A DNA stretch of 64,000 nt, taken from NCBI RefSeq assembly GCF_001429165.1, contig NZ_LMIR01000002.1, positions 1,229,261 to 1,293,260 on the forward strand, in the 5' to 3' direction. Under the pieces are notes generated by a model that ran no database searches, was not told the origin of the DNA, and saw only the letters and a list, made by a program, of their open reading frames with translations. The DNA comes from Agromyces sp. Root81 (GTDB taxonomy: Bacteria; Actinomycetota; Actinomycetes; Actinomycetales; Microbacteriaceae). Both the position numbers and the translations under genes were made by a program. This document shows positions 23,914 to 32,283 of this stretch, in pieces; within the stretch, counting starts at the first letter, position 1; each line of letters starts with the position of its first letter.

Positions 23914-24798
23914 ATGCTCGAACTCCACGACGTCACCAAGCGCTACGGCGAGCGCCTCGCCCTCGACCACGTGAGCTTCACCGTCGGCGACGGCCGGCTC
24001 ACCGGATTCGTCGGCGGCAACGGCGCCGGCAAGACCACGACGATGCGCATCGTCCTCGGCGTGCTCGCCTCCGACGGCGGCACCGTCACTCTCGATGGCG
24101 AGGCCCTGACGAGCGCCGACCGGCGCCGCTTCGGCTACATGCCCGAGGAGCGCGGGCTCTACCCCAAGATGCGCGTGCTCGAGCAGACCGTCTACCTGGC
24201 ACGGCTGCACGGCTGGAGCGCGGCCGCCGCGCACCGCAACGCGCTCGAGCTGCTCGAGCGCCTCGGCCTCGGCGAGCGCACGAACGACACCATCGAGTCG
24301 CTCTCGCTCGGCAACCAGCAGCGGGCGCAGATCGCGGCGGCGCTCGTGCACCGCCCCGAGGTGCTCGTGCTCGACGAGCCGTTCTCCGGCCTCGACCCGA
24401 TGGCCGTCGAGACGGTGCAGGGCGTGCTGGCGGATGCCGCGGCATCCGGTGCTCCCGTGCTCTTCTCCTCGCACCAGCTCGACATCGTCGAGCGCCTCTG
24501 CGACGACCTCGTCATCATCGCCGGCGGGCGCATCGCCGCGGCCGGCAGCGGCGACGCGCTGCGCACCGAGCACGGCTCCGAGCGGTGGGAGCTGCTCACC
24601 TCCGGAGACGCCGGCTGGCTGCGGCAGCAGCCCGGCATCCGGGTCGCCGACTTCGACGGCGGCTGGGCCGTCTTCGAGGCCGAGACGGATGCCGCCCGGC
24701 AGGCCGCCCTCGCCGAGGCGGTCGCCCGGGGCGACGTCATCAGCTTCACCCGCGAGCACACCACGCTCGCCCAGATCTTCAAGGAGGTCGTGCTGTGA
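23914..24798 (+). CDS. ABC transporter ATP-binding protein (NatA type)
   Basis: The 294-residue ATPase has Walker A GGNGAGKTTT, a Q-loop region YMPEERGLYPKM, signature LSLGNQQRAQ and Walker B VLVLDEPFSGLD, followed by the C-terminal domain typical of ABC-2 exporters (GWAVFEAETD...REHTTLAQIFKEVVL). With the permease at 24795 (GTGA overlap) it forms a two-gene exporter like NatAB. Substrate unknown; sodium, antibiotic or lipid export are the usual guesses. Confidence 0.92.
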   Translation: MLELHDVTKRYGERLALDHVSFTVGDGRLTGFVGGNGAGKTTTMRIVLGVLASDGGTVTLDGEALTSADRRRFGYMPEERGLYPKMRVLEQTVYLARLHGWSAAAAHRNALELLERLGLGERTNDTIESLSLGNQQRAQIAAALVHRPEVLVLDEPFSGLDPMAVETVQGVLADAAASGAPVLFSSHQLDIVERLCDDLVIIAGGRIAAAGSGDALRTEHGSERWELLTSGDAGWLRQQPGIRVADFDGGWAVFEAETDAARQAALAEAVARGDVISFTREHTTLAQIFKEVVL

Positions 24799-25928
24799 GC
24801 CTCGACACGAGCACATCGCGCACCGTCGACCGGGCGGGCGGCGAGCGCCGCACACCGAGCTTCGTCGACAACGTCACCCTCATCGCGGGCCGCGAGATCA
24901 CGATGCGCATGCGCAGCAAGGCGTTCCTCATCTCGACCGGCGTGCTCATGCTCGCCGTGCTCGCCTCGGTCCTGCTCGGCGGCATCCTCGGATCCCAGTC
25001 CGAGCTGCCGAAGGTGGCCGTGGTCGGCGGGGCAACGGAGGTCGTCGCGGGCAACCCGGCCCTCGAGGCGGTGCCCGTCGCCGATCAGGACGCCGCGGTG
25101 CAGCTGCTGCGCGACGGCGACGTCGAGGCGATCGTGGCCCCCGCGGCATCCGAACCGCTCGGCATCATCGTCTTCGGCCTCGAGTCGGCACCGAACTCGG
25201 TCGTCTCGGCCCTCTCGGTGAGCCCGACGGTCGAACTGCTCGACCCGGCGGCGGTCGACCCCATGCTCGCCTACTTCGTGGCCTTCGGCTTCGGCATCGT
25301 GTTTCTCATGTCGGCGCTCACCTTCGGCACGACGATCTCGCAGTCCGTCGTCGAAGAGAAGCAGACGCGGGTCGTCGAGATCCTGCTGTCGACCGTGTCG
25401 GCGCGGGCGTTGCTCACTGGCAAGGTGATCGGCAACAGCGTGCTCGCGTTCGGGCAGATCCTCGCGATCGCGGTGCTCGCGATCCTCGGGCTCATGCTCA
25501 CCGGGCAGCGCGTGCTGCTCGGCGGTCTCGGCAGCTCGGTCGTGTGGTTCATCGTGTTCTTCGCGATCGGCTTCGTCATGCTCGCCGCCCTCTTCGCGGC
25601 GAGCGCGGCGCTCGTCTCGCGCGCCGAGGACATCGGCACGGTCACGACGCCCGTGACGATGCTCGTGATGATCCCGTACTTCCTCGTCATCTTCTTCAAC
25701 GACAACCCGACCGTGCTCGCGATCATGAGCTACGTGCCGTTCTCGGCACCCATCGGAATGCCGATGCGGGTCTTCCTCGGCAGCGCCGAGTGGTGGGAGC
25801 CGTTCGTCTCGCTCGCGATCCTGCTGGCCACGGCGGCGCTCGCGGTCGTGATCGGCGAGCGGATCTACCGCAACTCGCTGCTGAAGACCGGCGCCCGCGT
25901 GCCGTGGGGCGAGGCGCTGAAGGGCTGA
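24795..25928 (+). CDS. ABC-2 type permease (NatB type)
   Basis: The 377-residue permease starts with GTG overlapping the ATPase stop. It has one TM helix after the cytoplasmic N-terminus (AFLISTGVLMLAVLASVLLGGIL), a large extracytoplasmic domain (about 65-150) and five or six TM helices, with the ABC-2 motif SVVEEKQTRVVEILLSTVSARALLTGKVIGN between the first two of the bundle. It pairs with the NatA-type ATPase. A perfect-stem terminator follows at 25944. Confidence 0.9.
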   Translation: MSLDTSTSRTVDRAGGERRTPSFVDNVTLIAGREITMRMRSKAFLISTGVLMLAVLASVLLGGILGSQSELPKVAVVGGATEVVAGNPALEAVPVADQDAAVQLLRDGDVEAIVAPAASEPLGIIVFGLESAPNSVVSALSVSPTVELLDPAAVDPMLAYFVAFGFGIVFLMSALTFGTTISQSVVEEKQTRVVEILLSTVSARALLTGKVIGNSVLAFGQILAIAVLAILGLMLTGQRVLLGGLGSSVVWFIVFFAIGFVMLAALFAASAALVSRAEDIGTVTTPVTMLVMIPYFLVIFFNDNPTVLAIMSYVPFSAPIGMPMRVFLGSAEWWEPFVSLAILLATAALAVVIGERIYRNSLLKTGARVPWGEALKG

Positions 25929-25943
25929 GTCACGGCTGAGTCG

Positions 25944-25990
25944 AATGAGCGGATGCCGCGGGCGCACGTCGCCCGCGGCATCCGCTCGTT
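25944..25990 (+). terminator. Hairpin terminator after the ABC-2 permease gene
   Basis: Two 21-nt arms (25944-25964 and 25970-25990) pair with a single mismatch around the 5-nt loop cacgt. Each arm holds the local GAGCGGATGCCGCGGGCG sequence or its complement. It lies 15 bp after the permease stop. No long T-run follows, as is common for high-GC terminators. Confidence 0.75.
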
Positions 25991-26031
25991 CTGCGGCGAG
26001 ACGCGTGAGCATGCCCGGCAGTGCGAGGATG

Positions 26032-26046
26032 GTTCAGTGACTGAAC
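26032..26046 (+). promoter_or_regulatory. Palindrome spanning the threonine aldolase start codon
   Basis: GTTCAGTGACTGAAC is a perfect 7+1+7 palindrome centred on the last base of the GTG start (26037-26039). The GAGGA ribosome binding site lies just upstream. It could be an operator or an RNA stem controlling initiation. No adjacent regulator gene suggests which. Confidence 0.4.
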
Positions 26047-27110
26047 AGCTCCACGACACCACCGTCCGCGGCTTCGCCTCCGACAACTACTCGGGTGTGC
26101 ACCCCGAGGTGCTCGCGGCGATCGCCGCAGCCAACGACGGCCACCAGGTCGCCTACGGCGAAGACGTCTACACCGAGCGCCTGCAGCAGGTCTTCGCACG
26201 GCACTTCGGCGAGGGCATCGAGGCGTTCCCCGTCTTCAACGGCACGGGCGCGAACGTCACGGGCCTGCAGTCGATGCTGCCTCGCTGGGGCGCCGTGATC
26301 TCGGCGAGCACCGCGCACATCAACTCGGACGAGGGCGGCGCCCCCGAGCGCGTCGGCGGCATGAAGCTGCTCACCGTGCCCGCAGCCGACGGCAAGCTCA
26401 CGACCGAACTCATCGACCGCGAGGCCTGGGGCTGGGGCGACGAGCACCGCGCCCAGCCGCTCGTCGTGTCGATCACGCAGACCACCGAGCTCGGCACGGC
26501 GTACACCGCCGACGAGGTGCGCGCGATCGCCGACCACGTGCACGAGCGCGACATGATGCTCCACATGGACGGCGCACGCCTCTCGAACGCTGCGGCCTCG
26601 CTCGACCTCCCGCTCCGCGCCTTCACGCGCGACGCCGGCGTCGACGTCGTCAGCGTCGGCGGCACCAAGAACGGCGCGCTCGGCGCCGAGGCGATCGTGG
26701 TGCTGAACCCCGAGGCATCCGTGGGCCTGAAGTACCTGCGCAAGCTCAACATGCAGCTCGCCTCGAAGATGCGCTTCACCTCGGCGCAGCTCATCGCGCT
26801 CTACGAGGGCGACCTCTGGCTCGAGAGCGCGCGCCACGCGAACGGGATGGCCCGGCGCCTGCGCGACGCACTCGACGCCGGCATCGCGGCCGGCGAGCTG
26901 CCCGGACTCTGCTTCACGCAGGAGACCCAGTCGAACGGCGTCTTCGCGACGCTGCCGGCGGGCGTCGCCGACCGGCTGCGCGAGCGATTCCGCTTCTACG
27001 ACTGGGATGCCGCGCGCGGCGAGGTGCGCTGGATGTGCTCGTTCGACACGAGCGAGGCCGACATCGACGCGTTCGTCGCGGGCATCCGCGAGGAGCTCGC
27101 CGCGGCATAG
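26037..27110 (+). CDS. Low-specificity L-threonine aldolase family (PLP)
   Basis: This 357-residue fold-type I PLP enzyme is read from a GTG preceded by GAGGA. The family pattern is seen in FASDNYSGVHPEVLAAIAAAN near the N-terminus, GTGANVTGLQSMLP, LHMDGARLSNAAASL (PLP-ring Asp) and VSVGGTKNGALGAEAIVV, where the Lys after GGT is the Schiff-base lysine. Such enzymes split L-threonine or L-allo-threonine to glycine and acetaldehyde, and some members act on other beta-hydroxy amino acids. It stands alone between terminators at 25944 and 27127. Confidence 0.88.
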   Translation: MTEQLHDTTVRGFASDNYSGVHPEVLAAIAAANDGHQVAYGEDVYTERLQQVFARHFGEGIEAFPVFNGTGANVTGLQSMLPRWGAVISASTAHINSDEGGAPERVGGMKLLTVPAADGKLTTELIDREAWGWGDEHRAQPLVVSITQTTELGTAYTADEVRAIADHVHERDMMLHMDGARLSNAAASLDLPLRAFTRDAGVDVVSVGGTKNGALGAEAIVVLNPEASVGLKYLRKLNMQLASKMRFTSAQLIALYEGDLWLESARHANGMARRLRDALDAGIAAGELPGLCFTQETQSNGVFATLPAGVADRLRERFRFYDWDAARGEVRWMCSFDTSEADIDAFVAGIREELAAA

Positions 27111-27126
27111 CGCGGATCGGGTCGCG

Positions 27127-27189
27127 CCGGGCACTCGCCCGGCCGGCGGGCACTCGCCCGGGTCGCCCGGGCGGCGGGCACTCGCCCGG
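27127..27189. repeat. Triple GC-rich palindromic repeat between convergent genes
   Basis: CGGGCACTCGCCCGG occurs three times (27128-27142, 27147-27161, 27175-27189) in the 81-bp gap between the convergent threonine aldolase and APC permease genes. Each copy can fold on itself (CGGGC...GCCCG), so the array could act as a bidirectional terminator. Confidence 0.65.
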
Positions 27190-27191
27190 AC

Positions 27192-28703
27192 CTACTCGGG
27201 CGCGAGCACCTCGGTGTCGCGGTTGAGCGAGCGCTTCTGGAAGTAGTCGCGCGAGCCCGGAAACAGCGCCCAGACGAACATCAGCACGACGCCGAGCAGG
27301 AGCGAGCCGATGCCGACGATGAAGGCGCCGCCGACGCCGGCGAGCTGCGAGTAGCCGTAGTCGGGGTCGAGCATGTCGATCGCCGACTGCACGAACGCCC
27401 ACGCCATGAACAATCCGCCGAGCAGCGGGAAGACGAGACGGTAGAACACGTTCCGCCGGCTGGCGAAGAGGGTACTGCGGAAGTACCAGACGCACGCGAA
27501 GCTCGCGATGGCGTAGAAGAAGGCGATGGCGAGGCCCATCGAGAGCAGCGAGTCGGCGAGCACATCGGTCGAGACGAGGTTCATCCCCGCGTAGTAGACG
27601 ATCGCGATGACGCCGACGAGGGTCGTCGAGAAGGTCGGCGTCTTCGACGCCTCGCTCACCTTCGCGAAGCGGGCGGGCAGCGCCTGGTAGACGCCCATGG
27701 CGAAGGTGCCGCGGGCGGTCGGGAGGATCGTGGTCTGCGAGGAGGAGAGCGCCGAGATCGCGACCGCGATCACGAGGAACCAACCCATCGGCCCCATCGC
27801 CATCGCGGCGAGACCCGAGAACACGTCGTCGGCGTTCGCCTCGTTCGCGAGGCCCGTGCCGGTGTCGCCGAGGCCGGCGTACATCATCGCGACGACGGTG
27901 ATGCCGACGTACGTGATCAGCAGGATCACCGTGGTGAGCGTGGCTGCGCGACCCGGAGTGCGACGCGGGTCCTTGGTCTCCTCGGTCAGGGCGAGGCAGG
28001 TGTCCCAGCCCCAGTAGATGAAGAGCGCGAGCAGGATCGCCTGCACCATGCCGGTGCCGTCGGCGAGGAACGGGTTGAACCAGTCGAGCGACACCGGAGT
28101 CGCGTCGGGGGCGTTGCCGCTGAAGTAGCCGATGAGGCATCCGACGACGAACGCGGCCATCGCGAGGTACTGGATCACGAGGAGCACCTGCTGCATGCGC
28201 TCGCCGATCTCGACACCGCGCAGGGAGACCCACGTCATGGCGGCGATGATGAGGCATCCGAACGCCGTCACGATGACGCGGTCCTCGGCGAGCGAGCCGT
28301 CGCCGATGAGGCTGAGCAGGTACACCGAGGCGATCTCGGCGAGGTTGGCCATGACGAGCACGCCGGCGACGGCGATGCTCCAGCCGGCCATCCATCCGGT
28401 GCGCGGGCCGAAGGCCTTCGCCGCCCAGGTGAACACGGTGCCGCAGTCGGGCACGTCGTTGTTGAGCTCACGGTAGGCGAAGGCCGTGAACAGCATCGGC
28501 ACGAAGGCCAGGATGAACGCGACGGGCGCCTGGGCGCCCACGGCGAGGATCACGTAGCCGAGGGTCGCGGCGAGCGAGAACAGGGGCGCGGTCGAGGCGA
28601 TGCCGATGACGGTCGAGCCCCAGAGTCCGAGCTTGCCGATCGCGAGGCCCTTCGTGGGCGCGGGATCGGTGGCGTGTGCGGCGCCGGCCGTTGGAGTGCT
28701 CAT
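27192..28703 (-). CDS. APC family amino acid permease
   Basis: The 503-residue transporter has about 12-14 TM helices. The conserved first helix is GLWGSTVIGIASTAPLFSLAATLGYV, with APVAFILAFVPMLFTAFAYRELN and CGTVFTWAAKAFGPRTGWMAGW after it, as in amino-acid/polyamine/organocation permeases (COG0531). Substrate unknown. AAGG lies 6 nt before the ATG. A TetR-type operator is 78 bp upstream and the TetR gene is the next gene in the same direction, so expression is probably inducible. It is convergent with the aldolase gene. Confidence 0.9.
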   Translation of the reverse strand: MSTPTAGAAHATDPAPTKGLAIGKLGLWGSTVIGIASTAPLFSLAATLGYVILAVGAQAPVAFILAFVPMLFTAFAYRELNNDVPDCGTVFTWAAKAFGPRTGWMAGWSIAVAGVLVMANLAEIASVYLLSLIGDGSLAEDRVIVTAFGCLIIAAMTWVSLRGVEIGERMQQVLLVIQYLAMAAFVVGCLIGYFSGNAPDATPVSLDWFNPFLADGTGMVQAILLALFIYWGWDTCLALTEETKDPRRTPGRAATLTTVILLITYVGITVVAMMYAGLGDTGTGLANEANADDVFSGLAAMAMGPMGWFLVIAVAISALSSSQTTILPTARGTFAMGVYQALPARFAKVSEASKTPTFSTTLVGVIAIVYYAGMNLVSTDVLADSLLSMGLAIAFFYAIASFACVWYFRSTLFASRRNVFYRLVFPLLGGLFMAWAFVQSAIDMLDPDYGYSQLAGVGGAFIVGIGSLLLGVVLMFVWALFPGSRDYFQKRSLNRDTEVLAPE

Positions 28704-28780
28704 CAGGTACCTTCTCGCCCTCGAGTGTCGGAACGCATGCGGGCGGGGCCGGCAGGCGCGATGCCCAACATTACACCGGG

Positions 28781-28800
28781 CCGACCGACTAGACGGTCGG
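28781..28800. promoter_or_regulatory. TetR-type operator upstream of the APC permease
   Basis: CCGACCG (28781-28787) and CGGTCGG (28794-28800) form a perfect 7-bp inverted repeat with a 6-bp spacer. It lies between the TetR gene end (28840) and the permease start (28703), so the regulator probably binds here. Confidence 0.7.
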
Positions 28801-28839
28801 TCGGATTCGCCGCGGTCGCCTCGAACGCGCGGGACCTTC

Positions 28840-29394
28840 TCAGGCCCCGGCGCCGGCGGACTGCATCGCCTCGAACGCGACGATCAGCGCCTCGACGTGC
28901 TCGGCGGTGAGCACGTCCTCGCCGGCCGGCAGGTCCATGAGCGCGTTGTGGTTCATGCCGTCGCCCGCGAACAGCACCATGCGCGCGAGGCGCTCGTCAC
29001 CCGTCGCGGCGGCGAGCACCTCGAGCCACTCGCGCCGGCACTCGCGGAGCACCTCGAGGGCCGCGTCATCGCCGGTCTGCGCGATGCGATAGGCCGCCTC
29101 GATGAGGAGTTCGAGCTCGCTGTCGCGGTCGAGCGACGACACGATGTAGTACCGCACCGCGCCCTCGGGCGCGGTGCGCATCACGTCGGCGTCGCGACGG
29201 GCCTGCGCCCGCAGCTCGACGAACAGGGCCGCCTGCAGCGCGCTCACGGAGGCGAAGTGGTGCAACGCGCCCGACTTCGACAGCCCGGCCCGTCTCGCAA
29301 CGCCCTCGAGGGTCGCGCCGCGGATGCCGCGTTCGACCATGAGATGCGTGTACGCCGAGAGGACTCGGGCGGCCGGGCCCTCGAGGGTGATCAT
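28840..29394 (-). CDS. TetR family transcriptional regulator
   Basis: This 184-residue regulator is read from MITLEGPAARVL. Its N-terminal HTH is GATLEGVARRAGLSKSGALHHFASVSALQAALF, and the C-terminal part is a TetR_C-like helical ligand domain. Upstream in-frame residues to 29547 look non-coding. It lies directly upstream of the APC permease gene on the same strand, with a TetR-like operator between them. It probably represses the permease and responds to that permease's substrate or an analogue (inference). Confidence 0.88.
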   Translation of the reverse strand: MITLEGPAARVLSAYTHLMVERGIRGATLEGVARRAGLSKSGALHHFASVSALQAALFVELRAQARRDADVMRTAPEGAVRYYIVSSLDRDSELELLIEAAYRIAQTGDDAALEVLRECRREWLEVLAAATGDERLARMVLFAGDGMNHNALMDLPAGEDVLTAEHVEALIVAFEAMQSAGAGA

Positions 29395-29449
29395 CAGCCC
29401 ATCGTACGAGGGCGGCGACCGGCCGCGTCGCGTGACCGAAGGCGCGCTG

Positions 29450-29511
29450 GGGACCGCTCGTATCGCACGGGACCGCCGACATCCGCGGTCCTGAGCGAGA
29501 CGAGCGGTCCC
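29450..29511. promoter_or_regulatory. Nested inverted repeats between TetR and nitroreductase genes
   Basis: GGGACCGCTCGT (29450-29461) is mirrored exactly by ACGAGCGGTCCC (29500-29511), and a second GGGACCGC/GCGGTCC pair lies between them. The region is the only gap between the divergent TetR (start 29394) and nitroreductase (start 29631) genes. It could carry several operator half-sites or fold into a cruciform. Confidence 0.5.
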
Positions 29512-29630
29512 GAACCCGCGAGCTCGCTGAGAATCATGCATGTGCATGGAATAGCGGATGCCGCGACGCGTTGCACCCCTCGGGTCGACGATGCCCCGGC
29601 ACTTGTCCCCCTCGTGAAAGCCGAACGCGC

Positions 29631-30224
29631 ATGACCCTCATCACCGACATCACCTCCCGCCGCGCCGAGACCGACGCGCCCCTGATCGCACCCCTCGTCG
29701 AGCGCTTCAGCCCGCGCGCGTACGACCCCGCGGCGGTGATCGAGCCCGACGTCATCCGCACGATCCTCGAGGCCGCCCGCTGGGCGCCGTCGGCGAACAA
29801 CGTGCAGCCCTGGCGCTTCATCGTCGCCCGCCGCGGCACCGACGCCTTCGCGAAGGTGCACGGCGCGATGCTCGGCTTCAACCAGGCCTGGGCCGACTCC
29901 GCCGCCGTGCTCATCGCGAACATCGCCGAGACGGTCGACGCCGAGGGCAAGCCCCGCCCGTGGGCGCGCTACGACCTCGGCCAGGCGGTCGCGCACCTCA
30001 CCGTGCAGGCCCAGCACGAAGGGCTGCACACTCACCAGATGGGCGGCTTCGAGGCCGAGACGATCCGTGCGGCCTTCGGCCTCCCCGACGGACTCGAGGT
30101 CGTCTCGATCACGGCGATCGGCGTGCTCGGCGACGTGAACGCCCTGCCCGACGCGCTCCGCGAGCGCGAGAGCGCCCCGCGCCTGCGCAAGCCCCTCTCG
30201 GAGCTCGTGCTCGTCGGCGAGTAG
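29631..30224 (+). CDS. Nitroreductase family flavoprotein
   Basis: The 197-residue FMN-dependent oxidoreductase has ERFSPRAYDPAAVIEPDVIRTILEAARWAPSANNVQPWRFIVA at the N-terminus (FMN phosphate and ring contacts) and QAVAHLTVQAQHEGLHTHQMGGFE in the dimer region. Such enzymes reduce nitro compounds, quinones or flavins with NAD(P)H. I use the ATG at 29631; the upstream extension from 29571 lies in the promoter region. It is divergent from the TetR gene. Confidence 0.9.
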   Translation: MTLITDITSRRAETDAPLIAPLVERFSPRAYDPAAVIEPDVIRTILEAARWAPSANNVQPWRFIVARRGTDAFAKVHGAMLGFNQAWADSAAVLIANIAETVDAEGKPRPWARYDLGQAVAHLTVQAQHEGLHTHQMGGFEAETIRAAFGLPDGLEVVSITAIGVLGDVNALPDALRERESAPRLRKPLSELVLVGE

Positions 30225-30248
30225 TCGCCAGCACGCACGCGGCGAGAC

Positions 30249-30294
30249 GAGACGAGCGCCGCGAGTCGGGCTCCCGACTCGCGGCGCTCGTCTC
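30249..30294. terminator. Bidirectional hairpin terminator, 22-bp perfect stem
   Basis: Arms 30249-30270 and 30273-30294 are perfectly complementary over 22 bp (GAGACGAGCGCCGCGAG..., loop CT). It lies between the convergent ends of the nitroreductase (30224) and MFS (30309) genes and can serve both. Confidence 0.8.
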
Positions 30295-30308
30295 ATGCGG
30301 CGCTCACC

Positions 30309-31571
30309 TCACGCGTCGACCGGGTCGACGACCGAGATCGGCCGTGTCGGCGGCTCGTACCGCACGGGCATCGCTGCGATCACCCGCTTCAGGCGCCACG
30401 CGGCGAAGACCGCGAGCACGCTCAGCGCGAGGTGCATGCCGAGGAACGCGTCGCCGAGCCCGGCGCCGAGCAGCACGCCCGCGACGAGCGGGCCGGCCGC
30501 GGTGAACGCCGTCTGCAGGGCCGACATCGCGCCGAGCGTGCTGCCGACCATGCCCTTGCGTGCGAGCGAGGCGATGAGCGGGTTCAGCACCGGACTGTAG
30601 ATCGTCTCGCCGACCGCGAAGATGCCGTACGTCATGACGAACATCGCCGATGCGACGCCGGGCGCGAGCTGCGCACTCGCGAGCACCAGCCACGCCGCCA
30701 CCCAGATGCCGCCGACGGCCATGAGCAGGACCGGCGCACTGACCTTCGCGGTGAGGCGCACCACGACGACCTGCAGGGCGACGATGACGATGCAGTTCAC
30801 GGCCGCCGCCGTGCCGACCGCGACCGGGTCCACCTCGAGCACCGTGATGCCGTACGCGGGCAGGCCCGCCTCGAACTGCGCGTAGAACCCGAGCGCGAGC
30901 GCGATCATGACGACCGCGCTCCAGCGGAGCGCCGGGTTCGCGAACACCAGGCGGAAGGCACCCGGCCGTCGCTCGTCGGCAAGGCCGGAGACCGTCTCGG
31001 CCGCGAACTCGGCGTTCCGCCGGGCCCCGCGGCCGGCGGTCGCGATGATCGCCGACGAGACGACGAAGCCCGCGGCTGCCATGAGGAAGCCGACGTCGAG
31101 TCCGTCGTGCCGACCGAGGTCGATGATCTGCCCCGCGAGGAACGCACCGGCCGCCATGCCGAGCGCCTCTCCGGTGAACTTGTACGCGAAGACCTTGCGC
31201 CGATCGCCGGTCGACGACCACTCGAGCGCGAGCACCTGCTTGGCGGGAACGGCGGCGGCGAGGCCGAGGCCGAACACGAGCATGCCGGCGAGGAAGACGG
31301 CGGGGTCGTCGGCGAAGACGAGTGAGGCCGCCCCGGCCGCCCCGAGCAGCTGCGCGGCGACGGCGACGTGCACCGGGTTGAATCGGTCGCTCAGCCGCCC
31401 GGCGATCGGCGCGGCGACGAGCGCGCCCACAGAGAAGAGGGACGACGCCGCCGCCGCGATGAGCGCGCCCCAGCCGCGGGTGTCGGCTGCGTACGCGTAC
31501 TGGTACGGGAGCACGGCGCCCCAGCCGAGCATGCCGATGCTCGATGCGAGAATGAGCAGCTTCGCGCGCAT
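30309..31571 (-). CDS. MFS transporter
   Basis: The 420-residue 12-TM major facilitator is read from MRAKLLILASS; a GTG two codons earlier (31577) is possible but too close to AAAGG. The MFS loop-2 motif is GRLSDRFNPVHV, and later helices include VFGLGLAAAVPAKQVLALEW. It resembles drug or metabolite exporters. The gene is divergent from a MarR regulator with a strong palindrome (31668) in the shared promoter, so it is probably a MarR-repressed efflux pump. Confidence 0.88.
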   Translation of the reverse strand: MRAKLLILASSIGMLGWGAVLPYQYAYAADTRGWGALIAAAASSLFSVGALVAAPIAGRLSDRFNPVHVAVAAQLLGAAGAASLVFADDPAVFLAGMLVFGLGLAAAVPAKQVLALEWSSTGDRRKVFAYKFTGEALGMAAGAFLAGQIIDLGRHDGLDVGFLMAAAGFVVSSAIIATAGRGARRNAEFAAETVSGLADERRPGAFRLVFANPALRWSAVVMIALALGFYAQFEAGLPAYGITVLEVDPVAVGTAAAVNCIVIVALQVVVVRLTAKVSAPVLLMAVGGIWVAAWLVLASAQLAPGVASAMFVMTYGIFAVGETIYSPVLNPLIASLARKGMVGSTLGAMSALQTAFTAAGPLVAGVLLGAGLGDAFLGMHLALSVLAVFAAWRLKRVIAAMPVRYEPPTRPISVVDPVDA

Positions 31572-31667
31572 GGGCACGCCACCTTTCCGGGAGTCGATGG
31601 TCTCGAACGAGACGGATGCCTCACCCGGACGACGGTGGAGGGGAGACGATGATTCGAATACGAACTA

Positions 31668-31679
31668 TTCGATATCGAA
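31668..31679. promoter_or_regulatory. MarR-type operator between MFS and marR-like genes
   Basis: TTCGATATCGAA is a perfect 12-bp palindrome within an A/T-rich stretch (31652-31690), about 96 bp from the MFS start and 37 bp before the regulator start. A MarR dimer bound here could repress both divergent genes. Confidence 0.65.
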
Positions 31680-31716
31680 ATATTAGCAACCGAACTTCGC
31701 ATGCGACAATTCCCGT

Positions 31717-32223
31717 ATGGCCAAACGCACCCCGTCAGCGCAGGAACTGCACCGCCGCGCCGTCGCGACCTACGTCGCCGCGGGCGGCGAGGAGTCCGTG
31801 CAGCGGGTGATCACCGCCGTGCAGGGCCTCACGAAGAAGCTCGACCAGTGGTACGTCAGGCAGCTCACCGACCTCGACGTGAGCTCGGGCGAATGGGCCG
31901 TCGTCACCTCGCTCGCCAAGGCGGGCGAGGCGCTCACGCCGAGCCAGCTCGCCGAGCTCACGAACGTGGCGCCGTCGTCGATGACGCATCGCCTCGACAA
32001 GCTCGCCGAGCGCGGCCTCGTCGAACGCGCGGCCGACCCCGACAACCGCACCCGCATCCTCGTGAGCCTCACCGAGGAGGGCTGGGGGCTGTTCAGTCAG
32101 GCCATCCGCGACTCCGACGTCGTCGAGTCCGACGTGCTGCAGGATCTCGGCGACACCGAGCGCGCGGAGCTCGCCCGCCTCCTCGAAGTCGTCATCGCGC
32201 GCCTCGACGACATCGACGCCTGA
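31717..32223 (+). CDS. MarR family transcriptional regulator
   Basis: The 168-residue winged-helix regulator has LDVSSGEWAVVTSLAKAGEALTPSQLAELTNVAPSSMTHRLDKLAERGLVERAADPDNRTRILVSLTEEG, the typical MarR HTH and wing. It is divergent from the MFS transporter gene, with the palindrome at 31668-31679 between them. It probably represses the transporter and itself until an exported compound binds. Confidence 0.92.
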   Translation: MAKRTPSAQELHRRAVATYVAAGGEESVQRVITAVQGLTKKLDQWYVRQLTDLDVSSGEWAVVTSLAKAGEALTPSQLAELTNVAPSSMTHRLDKLAERGLVERAADPDNRTRILVSLTEEGWGLFSQAIRDSDVVESDVLQDLGDTERAELARLLEVVIARLDDIDA

Positions 32224-32283
32224 CCGCATACGACGGCCCCGCGAACTGAGATGCGAGATGCCGTCGCCGGCATCACCGACTCG

